Of a stretch of 64,000 nt of DNA, positions 11,460 to 21,337 are shown piece after piece. The notes beneath the pieces were generated by a model. It did not search any database. It saw only the letters and a list, made by a program, of their open reading frames with translations, and had not been told where the DNA came from. A program made the translations under genes and the position numbers. Every line of letters starts with the position of its first letter. The stretch's first letter is position 1. The stretch is from Doryteuthis pealeii. Taxonomy: Eukaryota; Mollusca; Cephalopoda; Myopsida; Loliginidae. Location of the stretch: positions 20,348,458 through 20,412,457 of the forward strand of contig CM042179.1 in assembly GCA_023376005.1 (NCBI GenBank), in the 5' to 3' direction.

Positions 11460-11532
11460 GAAAGGTAGACAAACACGGGATGTTGTAGAAAATGGATGTT
11501 CTACAACATTCCGTATTTGTCTACTTTTCTCC
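11457..11532. repeat. 33-nt inverted repeat between TA tracts
   Basis: Arms 11457-11489 and 11500-11532 are complementary at 30 of 33 positions with a 10-nt loop. They lie between the TA tracts at 11419-11455 and 11568-11683. The arrangement resembles the perfect inverted repeat at 62529-62716, which also borders TA tracts. Confidence 0.75.
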
Positions 11533-11565
11533 ACATACTGTCAGATTAATTTCCTCTTATTTCTT

Positions 11566-12317
<752 letters not shown>

Positions 12318-12500
12318 CTTTGAACCCAACCCTTTATTAGGTCCACGGGGGTATCCTGTTCTCATTCCACTAACCATAGCTGGAGTACAGGTGTTAAGCT
12401 GTGTTAATTATTATTCTATGTTACTGCTGCCCCTGACCAGGATTGAACCTGCAGTCTAGAGATAACTGGCATTTAGAACTGTCTTAATCTAACTCCTTTA
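12318..12500 (-). mobile_element. Foldback element F, internal fragment
   Basis: Collinear with 1975-2150: TTTATTAGGTCC, the GTTCTCATTCCACTAACCAT block, and a reversed B-box-like ACCAGGATTGAACCTGCAGT. Neither terminus is retained. Confidence 0.6.
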
Positions 12501-12633
12501 TCTACTAGGATATGTGTTCAATTGGACAATCCAGTGTGAATTTTTTCAATTGCAAAAGTTACAATTTATTTTGTAAAAACGGATTTTAAGTAGCCTCTTG
12601 GCAGGCATCTTGATCAAAATTGACGAAAAAAAC

Positions 12634-12775
12634 GTTTAAATATATCAAAAATAAATTATATGTGTAATATTATTTTGCTTTTTTACTGATGCTCATTATG
12701 TTACTACTTTTCGACTTAGACAAAAATTTGACCTTAAATAATCAATTTAATAAATTTTAGTTCGTTTTAAAAATT
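12634..12775 (+). repeat. Interspersed repeat R5, copy 1
   Basis: About 140 bp shared with 46357-46500. Common blocks include TAATATTATTTTGC, ATTATGTTACTACTT and TTTGACCTTAAATAAT. It may be the internal part of the Helitron-like element that ends at 12873. Confidence 0.6.
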
Positions 12776-12845
12776 AAAAAAAAAAGCAAATGATATTTTG
12801 GCAGATCCTACTCTTTTCCCTAATCATCTAGCGAGAGCTTAATGG

Positions 12846-12872
12846 GTGACCCAACGGGTCACGTTTTGTCTA

Positions 12873-12873
<1 letters not shown>
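12846..12873 (+). mobile_element. Helitron-like 3' terminus
   Basis: A palindrome GTGACCCAACGGGTCAC (7-bp stem, 3-nt loop; 12846-12862) is followed 7 nt later by CTAG (12870-12873) and then a host T. A short 3' hairpin followed by CTRR with insertion before T is the hallmark of Helitrons. I could not place the 5' end (TC start), so the element length is unknown. Confidence 0.5.

Positions 12874-12927
<54 letters not shown>
12874..12927. repeat. (TA)n microsatellite
   Basis: About 27 TA units directly abutting the Helitron-like end. Confidence 0.95.
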
Positions 12928-12933
<6 letters not shown>

Positions 12934-13048
12934 CATACATATGTATAATATTCATTATTACATATTATCGAATTACCGCTTTAACATTTCCATTGCAGTA
13001 GCATCAGTAAATAACCCAAAAGTGCTCAATATATTAAAAACATAGACC

Positions 13049-13088
<40 letters not shown>
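13049..13088. repeat. (AAT)n microsatellite
   Basis: About 13 AAT/TAA units. Confidence 0.95.
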
Positions 13089-13133
13089 GTAAAAACCATT
13101 GTAGACCATAACTTTTTCATCTACTAATATTAT

Positions 13134-13149
13134 ACACACACACACACAG

Positions 13150-13208
<59 letters not shown>
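13134..13208. repeat. (AC)n(TA)n compound microsatellite
   Basis: An AC tract (13134-13178, one GA interruption) running into a TA tract (13178-13208). Confidence 0.95.
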
Positions 13209-13210
<2 letters not shown>

Positions 13211-13245
13211 AGACATCTCTATACATACACATTTATATACTCATA

Positions 13246-13250
<5 letters not shown>

Positions 13251-13301
<51 letters not shown>
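13251..13301. repeat. (TA)n microsatellite
   Basis: About 25 AT units. The imperfect ATACATACAG-rich stretch after it links it to the next CA tract. Confidence 0.95.
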
Positions 13302-13306
<5 letters not shown>

Positions 13307-13366
13307 ACATGTATATGCACACACATATATACTCATACATATATATATACATACAGAAATATGTAT

Positions 13367-13368
<2 letters not shown>

Positions 13369-13441
<73 letters not shown>

Positions 13442-13452
13442 TATATATATAT
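13369..13452. repeat. (AC)n then (TA)n microsatellite
   Basis: About 34 AC units (13369-13437) followed by ATACATATATATAT. Overlapping open frames on both strands here are low-complexity and not genes. Confidence 0.95.
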
Positions 13453-13589
13453 ACTCATGCAATACATATATTATTGTTTTTGAATTCAGAGAAATTTTAA
13501 ATGTATTGAATTTTTTTTCCTATGGCGTTTTTAAGATCAAATAATTAAATTCATATTTTTAATGTTTATGATGTAGAAAACCACCACAT

Positions 13590-14000
13590 AAATATGTGTG
13601 TATGTGCATATATGAGTATTTATATGTGTATCTATGCATGTATGTATACGTGGGGGTATGTGTGTGTATGTGTATATGATTGTGTGCACGGAGATGTATA
13701 TGTGTTTGTGCGTGTATGTATGAATATGGGAATATATAAATCAGTGTCTTAATAAGTCTGTGTCTATTAACCAATCTATAGATGTGTGTATGCACATGTG
13801 TGTAAGGGTGTATATGTGTATGCTTTTGAGTATGGAGATATATGTGTTTTTGCGTGTATGGATGTGCATATGTATGCATACATGTATGTATATGAGAGTG
13901 TTTGTATTAGTAGCAAACCAGTACATAGATGTGTGTATGTACATATGTGTGTGAGTGTATGTGTGTATATGTATGTATTCTTGTGAGAATAGAGATATAT
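13590..14000. repeat. TG/TATG-rich degenerate repeat block
   Basis: About 400 bp built from GTGTATG/TATGTGTG variants. It includes an imperfect duplication of about 160 bp, with ATAGATGTGTGTATG at 13779 and again at 13926. Long open frames on both strands (for example 13559-13879 and 13741-14016, minus) are products of the TG composition. Confidence 0.7.
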
Positions 14001-15031
14001 ATACACACTCTTTCACTCTATCTATCTATCTAGTTTTCTAGTAATAATATAAACACTTGATAAAGGAAATATTAGTTTTGGGTTGGACCTATACAGTGAC
14101 ATGTGAACCCATAGTTCTTTCTCTACTGTAACTCCCTAAATTAAGAAAAAATGTTCTAGAAAGACGAGGGTAGGTTTGAAAATGACATTATTATTGTAGA
14201 GTTGACCTATTAATATTTTAAAGTAAATAAATTTCAGAGCCTTTGAAATTGTTGCCCATGAAAATCCAGACCCTTGGCGTTAAGTGAATTTTGCAACTTT
14301 CTGAATTAGGGGGCTCAAATAAAAGATTACGATAGCCATATAAATATTTTATTCTTAAAAATCTAGACTCACCTCCACATGTACATGATCCAAAATTCGG
14401 AAAATATTCAATATTTTCTGGATTAAAAAAATTCTTTTGCATTTTTAAGTGGCACATTAACGATGAAAGACACTTCTAGTCAAATGATTTTTGGGTGTTT
14501 GGTTGACTACCTCCAAGCTTATTATCAGAATGGAGTAGACGGGTGTACTATAAACATACGATCATGGAATACAAACCTGTTTTGCAGTTGTTTTTTTTTA
14601 ATTTTGAAAAAAGGTTTGAGAACGCCTTGAGTGAAATTGGCTGGAATCACCCATTATTTGTATATGCACACTTTAAAAGTAATCACGCTTCCTTTTCTTA
14701 CAGCTTCAAAGGCATCTAAGTTAAACCAATTGGTTCAAACTAATTTTAAAACAGAAGAAAAAACAACTTTACCAAAGCTTTTAACAAACATAATTTCAAA
14801 ATGCAAGCCTCCAAAATGGGAACAAAAATCCCTCAAATGGTAGAAATGTTTGGAAATTCTCAAACACATTAATTGTCCTTTTTTTGGGCCAAGTGAAGTT
14901 TCAGTATTAATACTATTGCGTAACAAATTTTAGGATTTAACTCTCATGGGAATACAAACAAATGTTAAAATTTTGAAAAAAAAAAAAAAAAATTGAGAGG
15001 CTTCGGGACGGACCCTAGGTATATTAATATT
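14001..15031. other. Intergenic
   Basis: AT-rich sequence with A- and T-runs (for example 14979-14992). The minus open frame 14218-14457 shows no domain I recognise and lies in AT-rich DNA. Confidence 0.45.
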
Positions 15032-15032
15032 A

Positions 15033-15060
15033 CTAGCGAATATATGCACCCTCCGGGTGC
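15033..15060 (-). mobile_element. Helitron-like 3' terminus, minus strand
   Basis: On the minus strand a hairpin with stem GCACCC/GGGTGC and loop GGA (15046-15060) is followed by 9 nt and then CTAG (15036-15033), with a host T next. The element would extend rightward from 15033. The 5' end was not found. It points towards the end at 12846-12873. Confidence 0.45.
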
Positions 15061-15810
15061 AAGTATTTAAGTTTTAATATAATAAAATATCATATTAAAT
15101 TAGAAAGGCTAATGAAACCAAATAAGAATGTAGATTTGGAACAGAGGGAGTAAGATTGAAAAATAGAACAACTTTGAAACTATTCCATCATTTTCCCTTA
15201 CTCCCGTCTTTCATTGTTAAATTTTCCTAATTTAACTGTTTAGTTAAAATAGGAAGTAAAGAATAATATTAATTATTTCTTCTTGTTAAGGGATTTCTTT
15301 TAAGATTTATTAAAGAGATTTTTGCTCATATTCATTAAGATAAAACCAAAAAATTAGAAATCAATAATACTAAGCACATATTTATTAAAATCAAATTTTT
15401 AATATCAATATGCAAATTAACTTTCCCATTCACACTACAAACCACTATTTTGTTGTATATATAAATACAATTGCATATTGTTAGTATGTAGATATGGTCA
15501 ACAGTATTAATAATCTAAAAACAATTTTATTAATAATTGAGGTTTAAATGAAAATAAAATCATGGAGAATGTGACGTAAATAACAAAGGGAATTGTTACT
15601 TGAGTAGTAATATAGTTTCGGTTACAGACAGAAAAACACACAATCTCCATTATAATAAGATTGTGTCAATAAGTTTTTTTCTCTTTTTTTGTTGTTGTTT
15701 ATGTCTTTTAGTATCCTATGTTCTTTTCGTATTGATTTGATGAGGAAAAGGGATATATTGTAAAAACCTGGACGTAAGTAGACTGCAGAGGAATCGTGGA
15801 TTAAAATGAA
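15061..15810. other. AT-rich, possibly body of the Helitron-like element
   Basis: No open frames or recognisable motifs. If the 15033 terminus is real, some of this is the element's interior. Confidence 0.4.
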
Positions 15811-16023
15811 GGGCCGGGTTAGCTCAGTCGGTAGAGCGTTCGGCTAGAAACCACAAGTTTCCTAGTTCGATACCCGCCCTCGCCAACTCAGCGTATGAGT
15901 AGCACCGGGATCTGTGCGGTAAAGTAAGGAGCTGATGGTAGGTTTGGCGCTTCACCACAGACGCTAAAATAATCTCCTTAGTCTAGCGCTAGTGAAAAGG
16001 GGATAGACTCCCTCGCTGCATGG

Positions 16024-16064
<41 letters not shown>
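15811..16064 (+). mobile_element. SINE-B with intact tRNA-like head
   Basis: The head begins GGGCCGGGTTAGCTCAGTCG with A box TAGCTCAGTCG (15820-15830) and B box GTTCGATACC (15865-15874). The body continues through CTCGCCAACTCAGCGTATGA and GGGATAGACTCCCTCGCTG. The 3' part is cut short at CATGGCC and joined to about 19 TA units (16027-16064). The head is clearly tRNA-derived, like octopus OR-type SINEs. Confidence 0.85.
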
Positions 16065-16066
<2 letters not shown>

Positions 16067-16852
16067 GTAAAAATCATGGTCTACACTATTGTGATGGTCT
16101 ACTATTGCATTAAGCATGCTATCTATTTTCATCTCTCAGCGAGGTTTATCTATTCTTTATGTGTGTTTGTATATTCCTTAGATGCTATTTCGTAAACTCC
16201 TGCTTTAGATGTGAAATCCTACCAACCTTTTTGTTTAATATTTAATATATATGTTTATTTGTTCTGCAGATGTTTGTTACTATATTTATGTTGAGATGGA
16301 TTAAACACTAAACGCATAATATTCACAGCAAATAACATAACCAACAAACTCGAAAAAATATAACTCAACAGTAAAACCTTCAGAACAATTAAAAATATAT
16401 CCAATAAAAAATGAATAGAGCATGTTGCCATAGCGACCAAATTTGAAAATTATCAAGGAATATATCAAAATGATAAATGAATGACGGTGTGTCTTAAAAG
16501 CAAACCATCATCTATCCGTATATTACTAAAATTCTTATTGCCTTTGTTTCTGTGTAAATAACCATACCCCCACCCCCAATGGGTCACATCACAGTGAGAT
16601 CTTTTTATTATTATTATTAGAGCAACACAGTTAAAATGTTTTTAAAGAATAAAGCAATTCATTGTTTAATTTGAAATTTAATGATAATTTCGTGGGGTTC
16701 AGTATTTTTAATCCACATTCTTAAAATAGCAGAGATAACTATGAAATGCTCATAAGAATTCTTCACATCATCCAAAATAGAAACATCAACATCATCATGG
16801 GTCACTATTATAACAGGAACCCAATGTCATCTAGTAAATAGAGAATCAACCT
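16065..16852. other. Intergenic, nothing recognised
   Basis: AT-rich DNA. A short hydrophobic open frame on the minus strand (16255-16440) has no recognisable features. Confidence 0.45.
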
Positions 16853-17170
16853 CTAGGAATGTAATGTTGTGTAATGGTTAGTAAGCTAGATTTTCATACC
16901 ATTGTTAGTGAGTTCTATTCTCACTCGGCGCCCCATTTTGCTGGCCTTGTGTCGCATCTAAGCTAAGATTGGTATACGTCTCATAATCATTAGGTCCCAT
17001 GATTCTCTCTAGTCACCCCGTCCTTATAGATCATCTTTCCTAGACAGTCCTCATCGCGACATCCAGTATATGTACAGAGCTAACCAATGTAAATCTTTAC
17101 TGGTCGGCCCATATAATGTAGGTGTCCTCAGGAGAACGTCACATGAGTTCGTTCTTACTTCTGTGTAAAA
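16853..17170 (+). mobile_element. SINE-C head with extended tail
   Basis: A tRNA-like head with an A-box-like TTGTGTAATGG and B-box-like GAGTTCTATTCTC leads to GCCTTGTGTCGCATCTAAGC, the shared cephalopod SINE tail motif. The following 170 bp (GATTCTCTCTAGTCACC, CATCCAGTATATG, TAAATCTTTACTGG) weakly resemble 36419-36530, so a longer SINE form may exist. Confidence 0.5.
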
Positions 17171-17249
17171 CGTATCTTGTTCATTTTACTTGGATAGTTT
17201 GGAGGTAAATGGTTGTACAACTGATCTTTTATAGGGTGATGCTTTCAGG

Positions 17250-17420
17250 ATTTATTTGAGGCAGTACATCGTATTCTTGTCTAGTTCCCATCTAGCTTTT
17301 TTCCCAATCGTTTCGGTAGTCCAAGGGATGCAATCATACAGTAGCACTGATACGGCTACAGCTTGGAAGAATTCTCGCTTTATCTTATCAGAGAGATCAG
17401 AAAAAGAATAAGAATACGAA
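17250..17420 (-). pseudogene. LINE-X ORF2 fragment
   Basis: The minus-strand frame reads DLSDKIKREFFQAVAVSVLL and then YDCIPWT. This is the stretch just upstream of the KLD...RMLRAVLNKSW region of the LINE-X family. Only about 50 codons are recognisable. It is a dead fragment. Confidence 0.65.
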
Positions 17421-17527
17421 TGGATAAAATGAAAGTTATGAATTATTTGATCGTTCATCAGTTTGTGGAAAATTAGAGCTCGCATGATTTAATCTACAGT
17501 TGGACTTTACTATAAGGATAAAGATAA

Positions 17528-17852
17528 TAGATCTAGTTTGAATACTCCCCCCAATAAAAAATTTCCCGAGGGGGTCAAAAAGAGGAGTTTTCGAATTTCA
17601 TAAGAGGATACCCTAAGCTTTAGAAAATACCAAATTTAGCTTGGTAGTAATTTTTTCCCGGTCAACCTTCTTGTCTAACATACTAGATCTGGTTTGCATA
17701 CTCCCCAATAAAAATTTTCCCCAGGGAGTCAAAAAGAGGAGTTTTCATATTTCAAAAGAGGATACCCTAAGCTTTCAAAAAAAAAAAAAAAAAAAAAAAA
17801 AAAATAGCTTGGTAACAATTTTTTTCCCGTCCACCTTCTTATCTACCAGAAT
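17528..17852. repeat. About 155-bp direct tandem duplication
   Basis: Unit 1 (17528-17682) and unit 2 (17683-17852) share TAGATCTRGTTTG, GTCAAAAAGAGGAGTTTTC, GAGGATACCCTAAGCTTT, AGCTTGGTA and CCACCTTCTT-like blocks. Unit 2 contains an A-run (17777-17804) where unit 1 has ordinary sequence. Confidence 0.8.
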
Positions 17853-18147
17853 ATAAATCATGTTATAGACAAGCAGTATGTTGTTTATTACATTTTGGTA
17901 GTGTGTTAATTAAGGAAAGATTAATATCAGAATCGTTTGAAAAAACGTAGAGTTTGAGACTGACTAATGCAAAGAGCGGAGGTTGGAAATTAATTGTGAA
18001 GAGAAGAGAAGCTTGTTATGTAATGATGGGATATTAATGCCCCCCCCCCCAAAAAAAAAAAAAAAATTAATAAAAAGGTTAATAATTAATGAAAACTGGT
18101 TACGTTTACGTTCTTGAAACAAGCCACTTTTTATTTGAATTGGAATT
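17853..18147. other. Intergenic with C/A homopolymers
   Basis: Contains a C-run followed by an A-run near 18042-18066. No gene. Confidence 0.5.
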
Positions 18148-18245
18148 TTTAAGATAAGGCTTGATAATTTGTATTTAGATTTATTGGACTGTTGTTCTTA
18201 TTTTTATTGTTGTACACACAATATTTCAGCAGTATGTTATATTTC
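18148..18245 (-). mobile_element. Foldback element F, terminal fragment
   Basis: AAGGCTTGATAATTTGTATT, then TTGGACTGTTGTTC and TTGTTGTACACACAATATTT match the left terminus of element F at 1795-1880. Confidence 0.55.
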
Positions 18246-18856
18246 TCTCTAGACTCATAATTACAAGTTATGCATTCATAAATTTGCCGTCTAGAAGGAG
18301 GAATTATATTTTTTTATGATTCGTTCCTTCTTCCCCCATTGTTGTAAAACCAATTGCGATGAATTTGTTTTTCAGAGAGTTGGTTCATTGCAACGTTCAA
18401 TTCAAGTTTAACTAACATTGGATGATCAACTGATATCTCACTCCCAACAAACTCCCTCATTAAAGTCACTGCTTGAAATGAATTTGCTCTTCTCTAGATA
18501 AACATCGACTGGAACATATCCAGCATTATTGACCACCTGAAACACTGTTCACCCCGTTTACATTTAAGCCTCTCCTGATATGTAAAATTTCTTCTCAGTG
18601 GTGATATCACTAATATGTTATTGATTGCTTTATTCTGAGTTAGTTTATAGGTCAAATTATTAGAATATGTTTGTTTTTGGCTTACCTCCTTCTCGATTCT
18701 TCCTTCGAGTCGATTAGAGGTCACACACTCACAGTCCATATTTAAACATTACATTCTTCTATACTATTTAAAAGTCGAAATTTAATAGTGATTTTACTTT
18801 TAAGTAAAACAAAAACATTTGTACTAAGTGTCTGATTCGTAAAGAGTTAAACAACA
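18246..18856. other. Intergenic, nothing recognised
   Basis: Moderately AT-rich. The minus open frame 18494-18739 has no recognised domain. Confidence 0.45.
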
Positions 18857-18980
18857 GGCTTACAATTAAATCACACTGAAAGCACCGACTCTTGTTAGAT
18901 CACTGAACCTAAGCAGCAATGAGCTCGTGTATACGTAAATGGGTGGCCACTTAGTAACACTAGGTACTATATACAACCTT
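18857..18980 (+). pseudogene. 5S rRNA-derived copy 2
   Basis: Collinear with 5S rRNA but more diverged than copy 1: GCTTACAATTAAATCACACT at the start, TGAAAGCACCGACTCTTGTT, then GATCACTGAACCTAAGCAGC, AATGGGTGGCCACTTAG and GGTACTATATAC. Being a second independent copy 9 kb from the first supports a 5S-derived retroposon family rather than an rDNA array. Confidence 0.75.
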
Positions 18981-19219
18981 ATAGCTTCGAAAAATGACAA
19001 TGATAAAGTCAAACTGGAAAATTCTAAAATGTTTACTAGATAGATATTTTATGATTGGAAAATTTGAGCTTTTCTTAAGATTTTCAAATTTAGAAATGAA
19101 ATAATTATAGAAGCCTAACACGAAACTATTTTTAGTAACAAACTGATCGCAGAATTGATTTTAACTCGTTTAGGCGTTTGTTTTTCTTTTGGTGCAGTGA
19201 TCAGCAATAATTCTGCATA

Positions 19220-19492
19220 TGGTGGTGCGTGGTGTAATGGTTATCGTCGTGGGAAATGGAGACGATGACAAATATTAGACGAGGCTGCTTGGATTTACCA
19301 AAGTGCTAATACCCTTGGGAAAGGTATGAATCAAATTCTTCTCCCCCCAGCAATAGGACAGACTACATTCCTTAACCAGCAACCAGTATAGGGGAAGGAA
19401 AACTCTGAATTCAAAGTTGTTAAACTCCGCTTGAGAAATTGATCTCGTGTCATATCTCATTCGTGTGGAGGGGTTGGTAAATATATATTAGG
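19220..19492 (+). mobile_element. SINE-A
   Basis: The A box TGGTGTAATGG is intact. The B-box region is damaged (ATGACAAATATTAGACG). The body has GTGCTAATACCCTTGGGAAA and GAAAACTCTGAATTC, and the tail CGTGTCATATCTCATTCGTG, ending in TAAATATATATTA. Confidence 0.8.
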
Positions 19493-19493
19493 A

Positions 19494-19585
19494 ATGGAAA
19501 TCTAATCTCTCTGATGAAGCGAAAATTATTCCAAGCTGTAGCCGTGTAAGTGCTATTGTATGGCTGTACCACTTGGACTCTAATG
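19494..19585 (+). pseudogene. LINE-X ORF2 fragment
   Basis: TCTAATCTCTCTGATGAAGC, CCAAGCTGTAGCCGTG and GTATGGCTGTACCACTTGGA correspond to the SDLSDK, FQAVAV and YGCTTWT segments of the LINE-X family, with frameshifts between them. It directly follows a SINE-A tail. Confidence 0.55.
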
Positions 19586-19673
19586 TGTATTCCTACATTT
19601 TAACAGACACCCGGTTCGTCTATAAAACAACTGTTTGGTACACTGTAAAACTTGCACAACTTATAGAGTAAAT

Positions 19674-19921
19674 AAGTCGTCGAGGTGGCGTAAAGTCGGT
19701 ATCAGCCAATCAGCGAGGGAGTATATCCCCTTTTCACTAGCGCTAGACCAAGGAGATTGCTCTTGTGTCTGAGGTGGACCGCCAAATCTACCATCAGCTC
19801 CTTACTTTACCGCACAGATCCCTGTGCTACTCACACGCTGAGTTGACGAGGACCGGTATCGAACTAGGAACCTTGTGGTTTCTAGCCGAACGTTCTACCA
19901 ACTGAGCTAACCTGGCCCTTT
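19674..19921 (-). mobile_element. SINE-B, full length
   Basis: A minus-strand copy with the tail AAGTCGTCGAGGTGGC at the left end and a complete tRNA-like head at the right (minus strand GGGCCAGGTTAGCTCAGTTG). A and B boxes are recognisable. Confidence 0.85.
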
Positions 19922-20179
19922 AGAGTAAATACAGAAGTATTATTTCCTCATTTTACAGACATTTAGCTACAATAATTAACTCACTTAAAAGTCTTTAAAA
20001 AATTCTGATAAACTGTAAAATCTGTAACCGTAAATTATATTTACAATCCAGTCGGCGCATTGGCTAAAGTCAGTACGCAGACCAGCCACCCATTTTATAC
20101 TATTCGGGGCGTGGAGTCACGTGTTCCATCTTCATTCTTCGGACGACACGGAACCAATAACCAACCAGCTACATGTATT
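19922..20179. other. Intergenic; possible tRNA-like segment
   Basis: At 20047-20150 the stretch AGTCGGCGCATTGGCTAAAG looks like the 5' half of a tRNA-like head, but no good B box follows. Left unclassified. Confidence 0.3.
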
Positions 20180-20465
20180 CACTGGTGGTTATCGTCCTAG
20201 GAAATAGTCAAGACGAGACGAGTACAAATCCTGGACGAAGCTGTTTGCATTTCACATAGCGCTAATACCCTCGGTAAAGCCATGGATCCAACGATTCTCC
20301 TTCAAACTATGGGCAAATAGTAGGATCGACTGGGCTCTTTAACCTTGGTTAGGCAACCAGTCTAGGAGAAGGAAAACTCTGAATTCAAGCCTGTTAAACT
20401 CCGTTTAAGAAATTGACCCTGTGTTGCATCCTGCTTGCACGTAAATGTTGATAAATATACATACG
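20180..20465 (+). mobile_element. SINE-A
   Basis: The head is partial (TGGTGGTTATCG), with the B-box-like GAGTACAAATCCTGG. The body has GCGCTAATACCCTCGG, AACCTTGGTTAGGCAACCAG and GGAAAACTCTGAATTC, and the tail CCTGTGTTGCATCCTGC. Confidence 0.75.
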
Positions 20466-20724
20466 TATCCACTCGTGAGGAACATAGCGTTCCTACATTG
20501 GGTATTAACATTTCTTTTCACTTAGATCATTTACCGAGCGAACCCACGTGACGTTGTTCTTACTGTCTAGTTTTCTTTTTCTAATGTTTATTCATACCTA
20601 CATTAATTGTGGAATGTAGTTCGTTGTTACGTGTTTTCATTAATTAACCGTTTATATTTTTCTTTTTATTTGCTGTATACTTTTTATGTTATCCTTCACT
20701 AAAGTGACTTTTTTTGCCCAACGC

Positions 20725-20725
<1 letters not shown>
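20466..20725. other. Intergenic
   Basis: No gene. Just before the TA tract lies TTTTTTTGCCCAACGCG, which might be the end of a DNA element but has no visible partner. Confidence 0.35.

Positions 20726-20764
<39 letters not shown>
20726..20764. repeat. (TA)n microsatellite
   Basis: About 19 TA units. Confidence 0.95.
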
Positions 20765-20766
<2 letters not shown>

Positions 20767-20890
20767 CCGCGAACTAAAGCATAAACGCAACGCTTCCTAT
20801 GAAAGGGATGGAGCACTCTATGGTGGCCTTTACATACATACATACAGATGTGTGTATTAAAACAGTTAAAATCCCCTTTGCATTCTGTGG

Positions 20891-21025
20891 GTGACAATAG
20901 CCGAGCGGTTAAGCTGTTCAACTGATATTGAATCGATCGGAGTTCTATCCAGGTTGTAGGTAGCTCAAAAAAGGTATAGCTACACTGAAGAGACTTGATA
21001 AGTCGAAACGTGTGTCTATGGATGA
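20891..21025 (+). mobile_element. tRNA-headed SINE with hammerhead-like body
   Basis: The head carries a perfect A-box match, TAGCCGAGCGG (20898-20908), and a B-box-like GTTCTATCC (20942-20950) 44 bp downstream, resembling a Leu/Ser-type tRNA. The body includes the hammerhead-like core described at 20985-21016. A (CT)n tract and then a (TA)n tract follow immediately and may be the tail. I find no second copy of this exact element in the window. The combination resembles, in architecture only, SINE-like elements of flatworms that carry hammerhead ribozymes. Confidence 0.6.
20985..21016 (+). ncRNA. Candidate hammerhead ribozyme core
   Basis: In order: CTGAAGA (20985-20991), a fully paired 5-bp stem II GACTT/AAGTC with a 3-nt loop (20992-21004), GAAA (21005-21008), then a minimal stem III (A-U and C-G pairs around loop GTGT) ending in GTC, with the predicted cleavage after 21016. 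All conserved catalytic positions (CUGANGA, GAAA, GUC) are present. Stem I is weak: TATGG downstream pairs with CTACA upstream at four of five positions including a G-U wobble. Minimal stem III is typical of hammerheads in Penelope-like and SINE-like elements. Function is inferred, not shown. Confidence 0.5.

Positions 21026-21092
<67 letters not shown>
21026..21092. repeat. (CT)n(TA)n compound microsatellite
   Basis: CT tract (21026-21047) then TA tract with a few breaks (to 21092). Confidence 0.95.
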
Positions 21093-21096
<4 letters not shown>

Positions 21097-21337
21097 ACCA
21101 ACCTATTTATAAACCAAGAAAAATATATGAACAGTCATAAGTAGATAAAATAAGAAAAAGTCTACTTCACCAACAAAACTATTTCTATCATTTTGAACGC
21201 TCAATCTTACAGCTACTTACTTCCCGGCTAAATTATATCAGAGTAACAAGAAAATAAACTTTCTTCTTTGGTCACTTCATTGGTCACCTAACGTGGTTTA
21301 ATCGTAGATGTGCTACTCATGTAGCATATCTTAGACA

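Noticed and set aside
13026..14016. Many ORFs on both strands rich in Tyr/Ile or Cys/Val or Thr/His
   Set aside because: Low-complexity translations of TA, CA and TG repeats.
15811..15880. Functional tRNA gene
   Set aside because: The head has A and B boxes but the cloverleaf cannot be completed, and it continues directly into the SINE-B body found in many copies.
20652..21101. 149-codon minus ORF
   Set aside because: Spans TA and CT microsatellites and the antisense of the tRNA-headed element.
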